64,000 nucleotides of DNA from Corallococcus praedator (GTDB lineage: Bacteria > Myxococcota > Myxococcia > Myxococcales > Myxococcaceae), in the NCBI RefSeq assembly GCF_003612125.1, contig NZ_RAWI01000002.1, forward strand, positions 29,954-93,953, given 5' to 3'. The notes under the pieces are model-generated. The model had not been told where the DNA came from. It saw nothing but the letters and a program-made list of their open reading frames with translations, and made no database searches. A program made the translations under genes and the position numbers. This document shows positions 44,088 through 56,835 of this stretch, piece by piece (within the stretch, counting starts at the first letter, position 1; every line of letters begins with the position of its first letter).

Positions 44088-46208
44088 ATGCAGGGTCAGC
44101 GCTTCGGACGTCTTGGCTGTGGGCTCCTCGCGGTGACTGTCCTGGGGTGCGGACCCCTGGGGATGCCGGAGGAAGGGCCTTCCACGGAAGCCTCCGGGGT
44201 CGCCGAGGTCCAGAGCGCGCTGACGCAGGTTACGAGCTTTGGCACCAACCCCGGCAACCTGCGGATGTGGACGCACGTGCCGGCCAGCATGCCCGCCAAT
44301 GCGCCCCTGGTCGTCGCGCTGCACGGCTGTACCCAGTCGGCGGCCGCCTACGCTGCCACCGGATGGACCGCGCTGGCCGACCCGCTCAAGTTCTACGTCG
44401 TCTATCCGGAGCAGGTGAGTGGCAACAACTCGACCAGCTGCTTCAACTGGTTCGAGCCTGGAGACACCGCGCGCGGCCAGGGCGAGGCGCTCTCCATCAA
44501 GCAGATGGTGGACCACATGAAGGCCACCTATTCCATTGATCCGGGCCGCGTGTTCGTCACCGGCCTGTCGGCCGGCGGCGCGATGACGCACGTGATGGCC
44601 GCCACCTACCCGGATGTCTTCGCCGGAGCCGCGGTGATGGCGGGCATCCCATACAAGTGCGCCACGTCGATGACGGGCGGCTTCAGTTGCATGAGCCCGG
44701 GCGTGGACAAGACGCCCACCGCGTGGCGGGACCTGGTGCGGGGCGCCTTCCCCTCCTATACGGGCGCCTACCCGCGCGTCTCCATCTGGCACGGCACCTC
44801 TGACTTCACCGTGAAGAACTCCAACCTCACCGAGGGCGTGGAGCAATGGACCGCGGTGCACGGCATCGACCAGACGGAGGACCTCTCCGAGACGGTCGCT
44901 GGCTACCCCCACAAGGTCTACACGGACGCCGCGGGCAAGGCGCTGGTGGAGTCCTACTCCCTCACCGGCATGGGGCATGGCACGCCCATTGATCCGGCGT
45001 TCAGGTTCCCCGGAACCACCGTGGCCTGCGGCACGGCGGGCGCATACGTGCTGGACACGGACATCTGCTCCACCTGGTACGTGGCGAAGTTCTTCGGACT
45101 GGATTCCTCCGACTCGGTCGCGCCCACCGTGAGTCTTTCGGCGCCGGGCCAGGGCTCCACCGTGAGCGGAGCGGTGCAGGTGACCGCCACCGCTTCGGAC
45201 AACGTGGGCGTCTCGCGGGTCGAGTTCTTCATCGACAATGCGCTGGCCAGCAGCGACCCGTCCGCGCCCTACGCGTTCACCTGGAACAGCAACACGGCAA
45301 CCAATGGCATCCACGCGCTCGTGGCCAGGGCCTACGACGCGGCGGGAAACACCGCCACGTCGAGCACGGTCACGGTCACCGTCACTGGCGGCGTCTCCGA
45401 CACCACCGCCCCCACCGTGAGCCTCACCTCTCCCACGGGCGGCGCCAGCCTTTCGGGCACCGTCACGCTCATCGCGAACGCGGCGGATGACCGGGGCGTG
45501 GCGAAGGTGGAGTTCCTCGTGGATGGCGCCGTGGTGGGCCAGGATGTGTCGGCGGGGCCGACGGGGCTCTTCGAGTTCAACTGGGACACCGCCTCCTCCG
45601 CGACCGGGACGCACACGCTCCAGGCGCGCGCCTACGACGCGGCGGGCAACTCGGCCGCCTCCGCGTCGGTGCAGGTGGCGGTGGCCCCGGCTCCGGTGGG
45701 CTTCACCGAACGCTTCTCGGCCAACGGGCCGGACAACGCTGGCTGGACCCTCACCGGGTGGGCGCTGGATGCCAGCGACCAGACGGGCAGCACCGGCAGC
45801 AAGTCCATCCTGGGCGCGGCCACCGCGGCCTTCAACACCGTCACCCGGACGGCCAGCGTCAGCGTGGCGCTGCCGGCCAACCCCCGGCTGACCTACTGGC
45901 GCAAGCTGGACCTGTCCTGCGCCAACACCACCGCCTCGGCCGCCTTCCGCGTCATCGTCAACGATGGCGTGGACACCGTGGTGGACTCGGCGGTGAAGAG
46001 CGGCCTTGGCACCCTCACCGAGGCCAACTGGACGCAGCGCGCGGAGCTCGACCTGTCGGCGTTCGCGAACAAGAACGTGACCCTCAAGTTCGTCGTCACC
46101 GTCACGGACACCAGCACCAACAACCTCAGTCGGGCCAAGGCGTGGGTGGACAGCATCCGGGTGGGGCCGGCGGGCAGCTCCGCCTTCACCACGCTCTCCC
46201 CTCAGTAA
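44088..46208 (+). CDS. Secreted PHB-depolymerase-family esterase with Ig-like domains
   Basis: A 706-residue exported enzyme. ATG 44088 (MQGQRFGRLGCGLLAVTVLGC) follows a GGGAGG site; the signal ends with a lipobox cysteine (VLGCGPLG). The catalytic domain (about 45-345) is of the PHB depolymerase/feruloyl esterase type: oxyanion HGCTQSAAAY, nucleophile serine in VTGLSAGGAM near 160, and histidine in GMGHGTPID. Two Ig-like domains follow (about 345-440 and 445-540; APTVSL, VSRVEFFIDNALAS, AYDAAGNTA). The C-terminal domain (about 545-706) is beta-rich and perhaps carbohydrate-binding. It degrades an extracellular polyester or ester-linked polymer. Confidence 0.88.
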   Translation: MQGQRFGRLGCGLLAVTVLGCGPLGMPEEGPSTEASGVAEVQSALTQVTSFGTNPGNLRMWTHVPASMPANAPLVVALHGCTQSAAAYAATGWTALADPLKFYVVYPEQVSGNNSTSCFNWFEPGDTARGQGEALSIKQMVDHMKATYSIDPGRVFVTGLSAGGAMTHVMAATYPDVFAGAAVMAGIPYKCATSMTGGFSCMSPGVDKTPTAWRDLVRGAFPSYTGAYPRVSIWHGTSDFTVKNSNLTEGVEQWTAVHGIDQTEDLSETVAGYPHKVYTDAAGKALVESYSLTGMGHGTPIDPAFRFPGTTVACGTAGAYVLDTDICSTWYVAKFFGLDSSDSVAPTVSLSAPGQGSTVSGAVQVTATASDNVGVSRVEFFIDNALASSDPSAPYAFTWNSNTATNGIHALVARAYDAAGNTATSSTVTVTVTGGVSDTTAPTVSLTSPTGGASLSGTVTLIANAADDRGVAKVEFLVDGAVVGQDVSAGPTGLFEFNWDTASSATGTHTLQARAYDAAGNSAASASVQVAVAPAPVGFTERFSANGPDNAGWTLTGWALDASDQTGSTGSKSILGAATAAFNTVTRTASVSVALPANPRLTYWRKLDLSCANTTASAAFRVIVNDGVDTVVDSAVKSGLGTLTEANWTQRAELDLSAFANKNVTLKFVVTVTDTSTNNLSRAKAWVDSIRVGPAGSSAFTTLSPQ

Positions 46209-46274
46209 GCCCCGTCGAGGCGGGGAGCCAGGGGGCCTCCAGCCGGAGCCCCCCTCCGCGCGCGGTGCTCGGGC

Positions 46275-48566
46275 CTACGGCTTGGGCTTGGGCGGCACGG
46301 TGATGGTGCCCACCTCGAAGCGGTCCTCGGGCACGGGCGTGCCATCGTCGGTGAAGGCCTTGAGGCGGGCGCCGTCGTCGCCAGCGTACCAGAGGCCCAC
46401 CAGCACCTTCCATTCACCCGGCTCCCAGTCCTTCGCGGACAGGGCGAACGCATCGCGCAGCAGCGCGCGGCGGGGCGCATCGCGGAAGAAGAAGGTGCCT
46501 CCCACGACGGCATGGTCGGCGGTCTTCCGCTCTCCGGGGCCGGCGACGTGCACCCAGATTCCGACCGAGCGGGGCACCTTCCCCCGCACCTGCCAGTAGA
46601 GGACCACCGGAACGATGCCGCGTGCGTCGGGCGCGGACGGCACCTGGGCCGCCACCAGCTCCACGGGCCGCTCGAAGCGCCCGTGGATGACCCGCGCGTT
46701 CGCGGGCAGCTCCGCCGTCCCGAGAAGCGACCCATCCGTGTTGCGCAGCACGGGCATCGCCTCCGGCTCATGCCAGCCCACCCACATGGCGCCCATCGCC
46801 ACCAGCGGCAGGGCGGCCACCGCCACGGCCCTGGGGCCGGGCCACGGGGAGGCGCCCCCGCGCCGTCGCTTGGCCCATGCGAGCAGCGCCAGGCCCCCCC
46901 ACGCGAGCGCCGACACGGCGGTCCCTCCCAGCCCCGACCGGGGCAGGAAGCGCAGCTCGACGCGGTGGTGGCCGGCGGGCAACGTCACGCCGAGCAGCCC
47001 TTCGCGCGAGACGACCTCGCCGACCGAGGACTTCCAGCCCGGATGCCAGTTCTGGTTGATGAGCAGCGCGGTGGGCCGCGTCGCGTCCACGTCCACTTCG
47101 AGCCGGTTGGGCGTCCACGTCACCCGCCGTGCGGTGCCGGCGCCCGGGTCCTCCAGGTACTCCTCTTGCGGAAGGTCGCCCCGGAGGCGCTCGGACATGG
47201 GGACGGGCCACGCCTCGCCGCAGGCGATGGAGCCCCGGTTGAGCGGGAGGAAGTAGCCCTGGGCCCAGCGGTTGCCGCGGGTCTGGGCGAAGGGCTGGTC
47301 CACGGCGATGGGCGTGGGCACCAGCGTCACGCGACCGGCGAGCGTGCTGAAGCCGATGACCTGGACGGCGATGCCCGCCACCGCCAGTGCGCACGCCACC
47401 CCCGAAGCCCACTTCCACGCGCGACCCCGCGTCGAGCGGAGCAGAAGCGCCGCGAACCCCAGAGCGGCCAGCTCCGCGAGGAAGAGTCCGGCGGGGACGA
47501 GGAAGCGCTCGGGATAGCGAAGCGTTCCGAAGACGGGCAGCAGCCGGAGCGCGGCGAACAGCGAGGGCTTCGCGGCGTAGCCCGAGGCCAGCCAGAGGCA
47601 GAGGCCCGCGAGCACGGCGGGGTACGCGGCCCGGCGGCGTGCCAGCACGGCGCCCAGCGCGAGGACGAGGGCTCCGGGCAGGAAGAAGAAGTGCCCCACG
47701 TCGGCGTTGCTGGGGAACTGGAGCAGCTCGCGCCCCACCGTCTCCAGCGAGTGGCTCGGCGTGCCGGCCATGATGCGGGGCGCGGAGCGCATCGTCTCCA
47801 CCAGGGGCCACAGGCGGAACATGCTCGCGCCCAGGGTGAAGAGCGCCGTTGCGCCGAGCGCCCACACCCCCGCGCGCCATCGGCCGCTTCGCCGCACGGG
47901 CTGGGACACCAGCGTGCGCACCGCCTCCAGCGCGACGAAGAGCGCGCTCATGGGAACGGGGTACGAGCTGCCGAAGCCCAACTGGAGCGCGAAGCCGCCA
48001 GCCACCAGCGCCGCGCCCTCCAGGTGTCCCTCCGCCGCCCGCCGCGTGCCGAACAGCAGCCACGGCAGCAGCAGGAAGCCGGCGAAGTTGAGCCAGCCCA
48101 GCGACCACGCATGCGCGGTGAAGCCCGCGAGCCCGAAGAAGGGCGCGGCGACGAGCGCCCCCGCCGCGGAGCCCGTGCGTTGTCGCGCGAAGCGGTAGAA
48201 GCCCTCCATGCCCAGCACGAGGAAGAGCCACAGCACCACGGCTTCCGCGCGGTGCGCGCCCAGCGCGGCGGACAGCAGCACCGTGGGCGATGCGACACGG
48301 GTCTGTGGGCTGCCCAGGGCGTACTGGCCGCCGCACGTCCACGGGTTCCACAGCGGCGCCTGGCCGTACGTCGCCACGGTGCGGGCGCCCGCCTCCTCAT
48401 AGGCATACAGCAGGTGCGCGTCGCGGAAGTCGTTCGTCCGTCCCACCTGCGACAGCGGCTCCCAGGCGGCCACGAGCGCGAGCAGGCCAAAGAACGCCAG
48501 GCGCAGGCCCGCGGTGGTGGCGATGCGGTACAGGACCCGGAGCAACGTGGAGGGGGAGGGCCTCAT
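46275..48566 (-). CDS. Large polytopic membrane protein, YfhO-like
   Basis: A 763-residue protein with about a dozen predicted membrane helices in its first 420 residues and a further pair near 560-610. A soluble C-terminal beta-rich part follows (about 615-763). The sequence resembles the YfhO/GT-C type (DAHLLYAYEEAGARTV, LWNPWTCGGQYALGSPQ, FGTLRYPERFLVPAGLFLAEL, NQNWHPGWKS), proteins implicated in glycosylation of envelope polymers. It is the second gene after a small exported protein, with eight bases between them. The sugar substrate is unknown. Confidence 0.82.
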   Translation of the reverse strand: MRPSPSTLLRVLYRIATTAGLRLAFFGLLALVAAWEPLSQVGRTNDFRDAHLLYAYEEAGARTVATYGQAPLWNPWTCGGQYALGSPQTRVASPTVLLSAALGAHRAEAVVLWLFLVLGMEGFYRFARQRTGSAAGALVAAPFFGLAGFTAHAWSLGWLNFAGFLLLPWLLFGTRRAAEGHLEGAALVAGGFALQLGFGSSYPVPMSALFVALEAVRTLVSQPVRRSGRWRAGVWALGATALFTLGASMFRLWPLVETMRSAPRIMAGTPSHSLETVGRELLQFPSNADVGHFFFLPGALVLALGAVLARRRAAYPAVLAGLCLWLASGYAAKPSLFAALRLLPVFGTLRYPERFLVPAGLFLAELAALGFAALLLRSTRGRAWKWASGVACALAVAGIAVQVIGFSTLAGRVTLVPTPIAVDQPFAQTRGNRWAQGYFLPLNRGSIACGEAWPVPMSERLRGDLPQEEYLEDPGAGTARRVTWTPNRLEVDVDATRPTALLINQNWHPGWKSSVGEVVSREGLLGVTLPAGHHRVELRFLPRSGLGGTAVSALAWGGLALLAWAKRRRGGASPWPGPRAVAVAALPLVAMGAMWVGWHEPEAMPVLRNTDGSLLGTAELPANARVIHGRFERPVELVAAQVPSAPDARGIVPVVLYWQVRGKVPRSVGIWVHVAGPGERKTADHAVVGGTFFFRDAPRRALLRDAFALSAKDWEPGEWKVLVGLWYAGDDGARLKAFTDDGTPVPEDRFEVGTITVPPKPKP

Positions 48567-48573
48567 GCGTGCG

Positions 48574-48987
48574 TCAGTCGTAGAACGCGCGCGGCTTGCA
48601 AGGCGCCGCCGTGGCCTTGCGTGGGGGCTGGACGGGGCTGCTGGAGTGCAGCTCCTCGTCGATGGCGCGGAACACCTCTTCCACGGGCACGTCCCGGCGC
48701 TGGGCTTCCCCCATGACCCAGGAGCGCTCGGCGGCGCTGAAGTCGTCGTCCTGCGACCAGTGGTCCCCCGGGAAGTTGTGCAGCGATTGCGCGCGCCACG
48801 TGGGTTCCTCGGCGGCGGCCGCGCGGCCTACCTGGACGCGCTCCACGTCCGACAGGTGCTTGCGCTCCGGCGCCGGGGCGACGGTTGCGGCGCGCACCCC
48901 CGCCGTGACACCGCACAGGGCGAAGGCGAGCCACCCCGCGAGGCTGGCGCGTCGCCAGCGGACCCGTGTCGTCGCCGTGTCTGTCAT
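48574..48987 (-). CDS. Small exported protein, hypothetical
   Basis: A 137-residue protein with a signal peptide or anchor (WRRASLAGWLAFALCGVTAG, VRAA). The rest is polar, with a conserved-looking phrase, NFPGDHWSQDDDFSAAERSWV, and RRDVPVEEVFRAIDEEL. No family was recognised. It is first in the operon with the YfhO-like protein, so it may be a small partner of that membrane protein. Confidence 0.7.
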   Translation of the reverse strand: MTDTATTRVRWRRASLAGWLAFALCGVTAGVRAATVAPAPERKHLSDVERVQVGRAAAAEEPTWRAQSLHNFPGDHWSQDDDFSAAERSWVMGEAQRRDVPVEEVFRAIDEELHSSSPVQPPRKATAAPCKPRAFYD

Positions 48988-49072
48988 TCCCCGCGCCTTC
49001 GCCCCGAGCCCATGGGGAAGTCCTACTCCAAGTCCGGGGCGCGGTTCATCCGCTTTCAGAACGAGTCAGGGT

Positions 49073-49978
49073 TCACACTGCCTTGACGGAGAGTTCGCGT
49101 GCCGCCTCGACAAAGAGGCGCAGGGGCCCGGAGCGCCGCGCCCGGCTGGGGAAGTAGAGGAAGAATCCGGGAACGGTGGGCGCATAGGCCTCGAGCACCA
49201 CCGTCAACCTCCCGGTGCGCAGTTGCTCCTGCACCTGCGGTTCAAATGCGTACATGAGCCCGACACCTGCCTCGGCCAGGGCCAGCATCACCTGGCCGTC
49301 GTTGGCGACGACGCCCCCGCGCACCGGCACACGCCAGTTCCTGCGGCCTCGCTCCAGCTCCCAGGCGTAGATCGTCCCGCTCGTCTGCGAGCGGTAGGTG
49401 ATGCACTCGTGGCGCAGGAGGTCCTCGGGTTTCTGCGGCGTGCCGTGGCGCTCGAGGTAGCTGGGGGCGCCCACCACCACGAAGCGGAAGGCGTCGGTGA
49501 GACGCACCTGCACCATGTCGCGCTCGATGGCCTCGGTCAGCCGCACGCCCGCGTCGTAGCCCTCCGCCACGATGTCCACGAAGCGGTCCTCGACGACGAC
49601 CTCCACCTCCACTCGCGGGTGTCGCGCGCGGAAGGCGGGAATCACGGGCGTGATGACGAAGGGCACCGCCATCTGGGGAGTCGACAGTCGTATCCGCCCC
49701 ACCGCTTCGCCCGGTTGGGCGGAGACGGTGGTGAGGGCAGCCCGTATCTGACCGAGCCCCGGGCCCGCCTCCTCCACGAGGCGCCTTCCCGCATCCGTCA
49801 GCGCCACGCTGCGCGTCGTGCGCGTGAGCAGCACCACGCGCAATTGTTCTTCCAACTGCCTCACCGCCTGGCTCACGGCGGACCTGGAGACGCTCAGCTC
49901 GCTCGCCGCGCTGCTGAAGCTCCGATGGCGCGCCACGGTCAGGAACGCCTGGAGCTGTGGGAATGGCACCGTGTTCAT
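49073..49978 (-). CDS. LysR-family transcriptional regulator
   Basis: A 301-residue regulator. The N-terminal HTH is FLTVARHRSFSSAASELSVSRSAVSQAVRQLEE, and the periplasmic-binding-like effector domain spans about 90-295 (GRIRLSTPQMAVPFV, FRARHPRVEVEVVVEDRFVDIV). It is divergent from the aldo-keto reductase/SDR operon with 161 bases between, so those two genes are the probable targets, in the manner usual for LysR proteins. Confidence 0.93.
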   Translation of the reverse strand: MNTVPFPQLQAFLTVARHRSFSSAASELSVSRSAVSQAVRQLEEQLRVVLLTRTTRSVALTDAGRRLVEEAGPGLGQIRAALTTVSAQPGEAVGRIRLSTPQMAVPFVITPVIPAFRARHPRVEVEVVVEDRFVDIVAEGYDAGVRLTEAIERDMVQVRLTDAFRFVVVGAPSYLERHGTPQKPEDLLRHECITYRSQTSGTIYAWELERGRRNWRVPVRGGVVANDGQVMLALAEAGVGLMYAFEPQVQEQLRTGRLTVVLEAYAPTVPGFFLYFPSRARRSGPLRLFVEAARELSVKAV

Positions 49979-50055
49979 GATGACGCGTTAGCTACATCCC
50001 CGGTCTTCAGGAATCCACCCGAAGCCAGCACGGGTCCGCAGCCGATTGTCGAGTA

Positions 50056-50069
50056 GGGCTTAACAGCCC
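50056..50069. promoter_or_regulatory. Short inverted repeat GGGCT-TAAC-AGCCC in the LysR/AKR gap
   Basis: A five-base perfect inverted repeat with a four-base centre lies in the divergent promoter region, 71 bases before the aldo-keto reductase start. It may be a LysR-type contact site, but the arms are short and chance cannot be excluded. Confidence 0.3.
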
Positions 50070-50118
50070 GTTTGGCCGGTGGCGTCTAGTCCGGTGCGGA
50101 GCCTGGGCGTATCTCTGA

Positions 50119-53433
<3,315 letters not shown>

Positions 53434-53437
<4 letters not shown>

Positions 53438-53649
53438 AGTTGCTCCAGGCCGACCTTCGAGCCGTCATCGCTGAAAGGCCGACCTCCGACGTCGATGAAG
53501 AATCCTCCCTGGAAGCTGCAACAGGTCACGGATGGATGACGGAAATACATATCCACGGCATCGGCTTCCAGTCCTTCCAGGAAACTGAGCGGCGCCCAGT
53601 CCGGACCGATGAGCACGCGGAACTCCACCTGGAAGGGTGCGGGAGCCAT
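53434..53649 (-). CDS. Small hypothetical protein coupled to the CE2-like esterase
   Basis: A 71-residue protein (MAPAPFQVEFRVLIGPDW, VTCCSFQGGFFIDVGGRPF) starting at ATG 53649. Its stop overlaps the TTG start of the esterase, and the esterase ribosome site lies inside its last codons, which supports real translation. No family is recognised. The pair of adjacent cysteines is the only notable feature. Confidence 0.55.
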
Positions 53650-53805
53650 TTCGGAGGAGCGTAGCGCATCCCGTCCGCCGCTCGTTTCCCGCAGGCCCCA
53701 TGGGAGCGCACCTCGGAGGTAGCGAGGACATGCGTGATGACGGGGAAGCGCTCATGAGGGCTGACGCTGGATGTCAGACCGCTTCTGTAGAAGGTCATCC
53801 CGACG

Positions 53806-54792
53806 ATGACCGACAAATTAGCTTTTCCTGAAGAAGCGGTATTTCAGGATCCAATCAAATCTCCCGGGCGTCTTCGTCAGTCCATGGGCCCCTCTCACGG
53901 AAACACCCTGCTCTTCGCGGAGCGGTTGTCCTTCGCGTTCGCCCGTTGTGCGCCCGTGCTTCGCGATGTCTCCCTTCGGCTGAAGGGGGGGACTTCCGTG
54001 GGGCTGCTCGGTGCCAACGGCGCCGGCAAGACGACGTTGCTGGGCGCGATCACCGGCACGGTGCAGGGCACGACCGGGGGCTCGGTGCGACTCGACGTGG
54101 GAGCACTTCCCGCCCACCGCGCCATCGGGTTCGCGACGCAGGCCATCGCGCTCCATCCGGTGCTCACGGTGGAGGAGAACGTCGGGCACCTCGCCCGCCT
54201 GTTGCTGGGGCGCGGTGAGGCGAAGGCCGCCGTCGCCCGGACGTTGGAGGAGTTCGCGCTGGGTCCCATTGCACGCACGCGCGTGCATCACCTGTCCGGT
54301 GGACAGCGGCGCCTCGTGCACCTGGCGGCGAGCTTCGTCCACGCGCCTCCCATCCGGCTGCTGGATGAGCCGACCGTCGCGCTCGACTTCGAGGCCCGAC
54401 AGCTCGTGGTGCGGCGGGTGCGCGCCTGGCGGGAGGAGGGCGCCGCGGTGCTGGTCACCGCGCACTACCCCGAGGACATCGAGGAGCTGTCCACGGAGCT
54501 GGTGCTGCTGCGGAACGGGGAGACGCGGGACCTGGGGGAGCTGGGGACCGTCCTGTCGAACCAGGCGCGCACGCTGTCGCTGCGAGGCGCGCGTCCCGTG
54601 TCCCCGCCCGCGGAGACGTCGTGGGAGCTCACGCTCGCCACCGGCAGCCTGGACGAGGTCCGCTCGAAGCTGGGCGAGGTCCCCTCCGACGTCCGCCTGT
54701 CCGAGCTGCGCCTGTCCGGAAACCGGCTCCGCGACATCCTGCTGAGAGACCCATCGCTCAGCGCCTTCGCCAGGGAGTCCGAGGGCCCATGA
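53806..54792 (+). CDS. ABC transporter ATP-binding protein
   Basis: A 328-residue ATPase (from ATG 53806; ATG 53884, MGPSHGNTLLF, is an alternative with no ribosome site). Walker A is LLGANGAGKTTLLG, the Q-loop is ATQAIALHP, the signature is HHLSGGQRRLVHLAA and Walker B is IRLLDEPTVALDFEA, with the switch His in VTAHYPED. A C-terminal extension of about 80 residues has the RTLSLRGARPVSP type of ABC-2 ATPases. The first 60 bases are AT-rich compared with the rest. It overlaps the permease by ATGA and opens the six-gene unit. Confidence 0.93.
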   Translation: MTDKLAFPEEAVFQDPIKSPGRLRQSMGPSHGNTLLFAERLSFAFARCAPVLRDVSLRLKGGTSVGLLGANGAGKTTLLGAITGTVQGTTGGSVRLDVGALPAHRAIGFATQAIALHPVLTVEENVGHLARLLLGRGEAKAAVARTLEEFALGPIARTRVHHLSGGQRRLVHLAASFVHAPPIRLLDEPTVALDFEARQLVVRRVRAWREEGAAVLVTAHYPEDIEELSTELVLLRNGETRDLGELGTVLSNQARTLSLRGARPVSPPAETSWELTLATGSLDEVRSKLGEVPSDVRLSELRLSGNRLRDILLRDPSLSAFARESEGP

Positions 54793-55598
54793 GTCACGAC
54801 ATCTCTTCCAGCACCCCCTCCGCGCCTCGCGGGATGGCGGGCTTCGTCAACGTGGTGGGGTGCTACGCGCTGACGGAGTGGCGCGTGCTCTCGCGTGAGC
54901 GCACGGCCATGGTGTTCATCTTCATCCTGCCCGCCGTGCTCTCCGCCATCCTCGGCCCGGGTGTCTCGGGGCTCGACTCGGCCCCGGGCGCCATGGGGCG
55001 GGCCACCATCGGCTTCGCGGTGATGTTCAGCTACATGGTGGTGACGTACTCGGGTCACGCGTTCTATCGGGACTTCTGGTACCACACGCATGGCCGGCAG
55101 GCGCTGATCCGCCCACCGAGGCTCGCGTTCGCCATGGGCAAGGTCCTGCCCGCGTGCGCGATGTCGTTCGTGCAGCTGCTGCTCTTCACGGGCTTCGCGG
55201 CGGCGTTCCTGGGCCTGCCGCTGAACGGCAATGTCTTTCAGGTAGCGCTCACGGGCGCGGCGCTGGTGGCCAGCGGTTCGGCCCTGGGCTTCCTCCTCTT
55301 CGCCATCACCCGCAGCACCGCCACGCTCTCCAACCTCTCCTACCTCGTGCTCGTGACGTTCAGCGCGGTGGGCGGAGCCATTGTCGTCACCGAAGCCCTG
55401 CCGGGATGGTCGCGCACGCTCGGCTACGCCACACCGCACTTCTGGGCCCTGCGCGCGCTCAACGAGTCCACCTTCGGCGAGGGCCGCTGGAGCGTCGTGC
55501 TCCAGAGCACCGCCGTCATCCTCACCTTCACCGCTGTCTGCGCGACCGCCGCGAGTCTGGCGTTCGATTTCCGGGATCAGAAACATGACACGACCTGA
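54789..55598 (+). CDS. ABC-2-type transporter permease
   Basis: A 269-residue membrane protein with about six helices (AMVFIFILPAVLSAILGPGV, IGFAVMFSYMVVTYSGHAFYRDF, FVQLLLFTGFAAAFLG, LTGAALVASGSALGFLLFAI, PHFWALRALNESTFGEG). ATG 54789 overlaps the ATPase stop. With its ATPase it forms an exporter, probably for the product of the genes that follow in the same unit; the substrate is not known. Confidence 0.92.
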   Translation: MSHDISSSTPSAPRGMAGFVNVVGCYALTEWRVLSRERTAMVFIFILPAVLSAILGPGVSGLDSAPGAMGRATIGFAVMFSYMVVTYSGHAFYRDFWYHTHGRQALIRPPRLAFAMGKVLPACAMSFVQLLLFTGFAAAFLGLPLNGNVFQVALTGAALVASGSALGFLLFAITRSTATLSNLSYLVLVTFSAVGGAIVVTEALPGWSRTLGYATPHFWALRALNESTFGEGRWSVVLQSTAVILTFTAVCATAASLAFDFRDQKHDTT

Positions 55599-56835
55599 AC
55601 AAGACACGGCGGGCCGCCCACGGGCGCCCGTCATCCAGCGGCTGCTCGGGGACCCGCGCGTGGCGCAGGCCCGCCTGGGCCGGCGCATTGGCCGCCTCCC
55701 GTACTTCACGCGGGTGGAGTCGGCCACCGGCCCCATCACCCGCATGGAGGGCCGGGACATCCTCAACTTCGGCTCCAACAACTACCTGGGGCTCGCGAAC
55801 GACGCGCGCGTCATCGCCGCCGCCCAGGAGGCCACGGCCCGCTGGGGCGCGGGCGTGACGGGCTCGCGGCTGCTCAATGGCAACCTGGCGCTCCACGAGG
55901 AGCTGGAGGACGCCCTGCGGCGCTTCTACGGCCGCACCGGCGCCATGGTGTTCTCCACCGGCTACGGCGCCAACCTGGGCCTGATGAGCACGCTGCTCGG
56001 CAAGAACGACCGCGCCTGGGTGGACGAGGAGATGCACGCCTCCGTCCTGGACGGCGTGTGGCTGGCGCGCGCGAACATGAAGCGCTTCGGTCACAACGAT
56101 CCGGAGCACCTGCTGGCCCAGGCGACGGAGGACAAGAGCTCCGGCCTCTGCGTCGTCGAGGGCGTCTACTCCATGCGGGGAGACCGGGCCCCGCTGCGCA
56201 GGTTCCTGGAGGTGTGCCGCGCCACGGGGCTGGCGCTCGTCGTGGACGAGGCGCACGGCCTGGGAACGGTGGGGGAGCGGGGGCTGGGCACCGTGGAGGA
56301 GGAGGGCGTCGTCCAGGACGCGGACTTCATCACCATCACCTTCTCCAAGAGCCTGGGCTCCTGCGGCGGCGCCATCATCGGGGACAAGGATCAGATTGAA
56401 GCCCTGCGCGTCCTCACGCGCCCCTTCCTCTTCACCGCCGCCAATACTCCAGCCTCGGTGGCCGCGGCGCTCGAAGCCCTGCGCATCCTCCAGGCGGATC
56501 CGGACCTGGTGCGCCAGTTGAAGGAGCGGGTGCGCTCGCTGCGCGAGGCCCTGGTGGCACGCGGGCTGCGGCCCATCCCGTCGGATGGTCCCATCGTCAG
56601 CGTGGAGGTGGGCGCGGACTTCGACACCCTCCAGGCGTGGCGGCTGCTGTGGAACCGGGGCATCTACGCCAATCCGGTCATCCACCCGGCCGTCCCGGCG
56701 GGCCACGGCCTGCTGCGCCTGAGCGTGATGCGGACGCATGAGGAGCAGATGGTGCGCACCGTCGCGGACGCGTGCGCGGATGTTTTCTCGGACTTGCAGC
56801 TGTCCCATGAGGGACGGGGGAAGGTGGCATCATGA
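55585..56835 (+). CDS. Alpha-oxoamine synthase (BioF / serine palmitoyltransferase-like), PLP-dependent
   Basis: A 416-residue enzyme of the AONS family. These condense an amino acid with an acyl-CoA or acyl carrier protein, losing CO2. ATG 55585 starts 14 bases before the permease stop. Family features are LNFGSNNYLGLANDARV, GSRLLNGNLALHEELE, the PLP-contacting VVDEAHGLGTVGE and the PLP lysine K255 in TFSKSLGSCGGAIIGD. The TFSKS wording is closer to serine-palmitoyltransferase-like members than to plain BioF. No other biotin genes are near, so a cluster-specific role is likely. It overlaps the nucleotidyltransferase by ATGA. Confidence 0.9.
   Translation: MTRPEQDTAGRPRAPVIQRLLGDPRVAQARLGRRIGRLPYFTRVESATGPITRMEGRDILNFGSNNYLGLANDARVIAAAQEATARWGAGVTGSRLLNGNLALHEELEDALRRFYGRTGAMVFSTGYGANLGLMSTLLGKNDRAWVDEEMHASVLDGVWLARANMKRFGHNDPEHLLAQATEDKSSGLCVVEGVYSMRGDRAPLRRFLEVCRATGLALVVDEAHGLGTVGERGLGTVEEEGVVQDADFITITFSKSLGSCGGAIIGDKDQIEALRVLTRPFLFTAANTPASVAAALEALRILQADPDLVRQLKERVRSLREALVARGLRPIPSDGPIVSVEVGADFDTLQAWRLLWNRGIYANPVIHPAVPAGHGLLRLSVMRTHEEQMVRTVADACADVFSDLQLSHEGRGKVAS

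Noticed and set aside
55585..56835. AONS considered as biotin BioF
   Set aside because: No bioA, bioB, bioC or bioD genes are near, and the TFSKS wording is closer to serine-palmitoyltransferase-like members.
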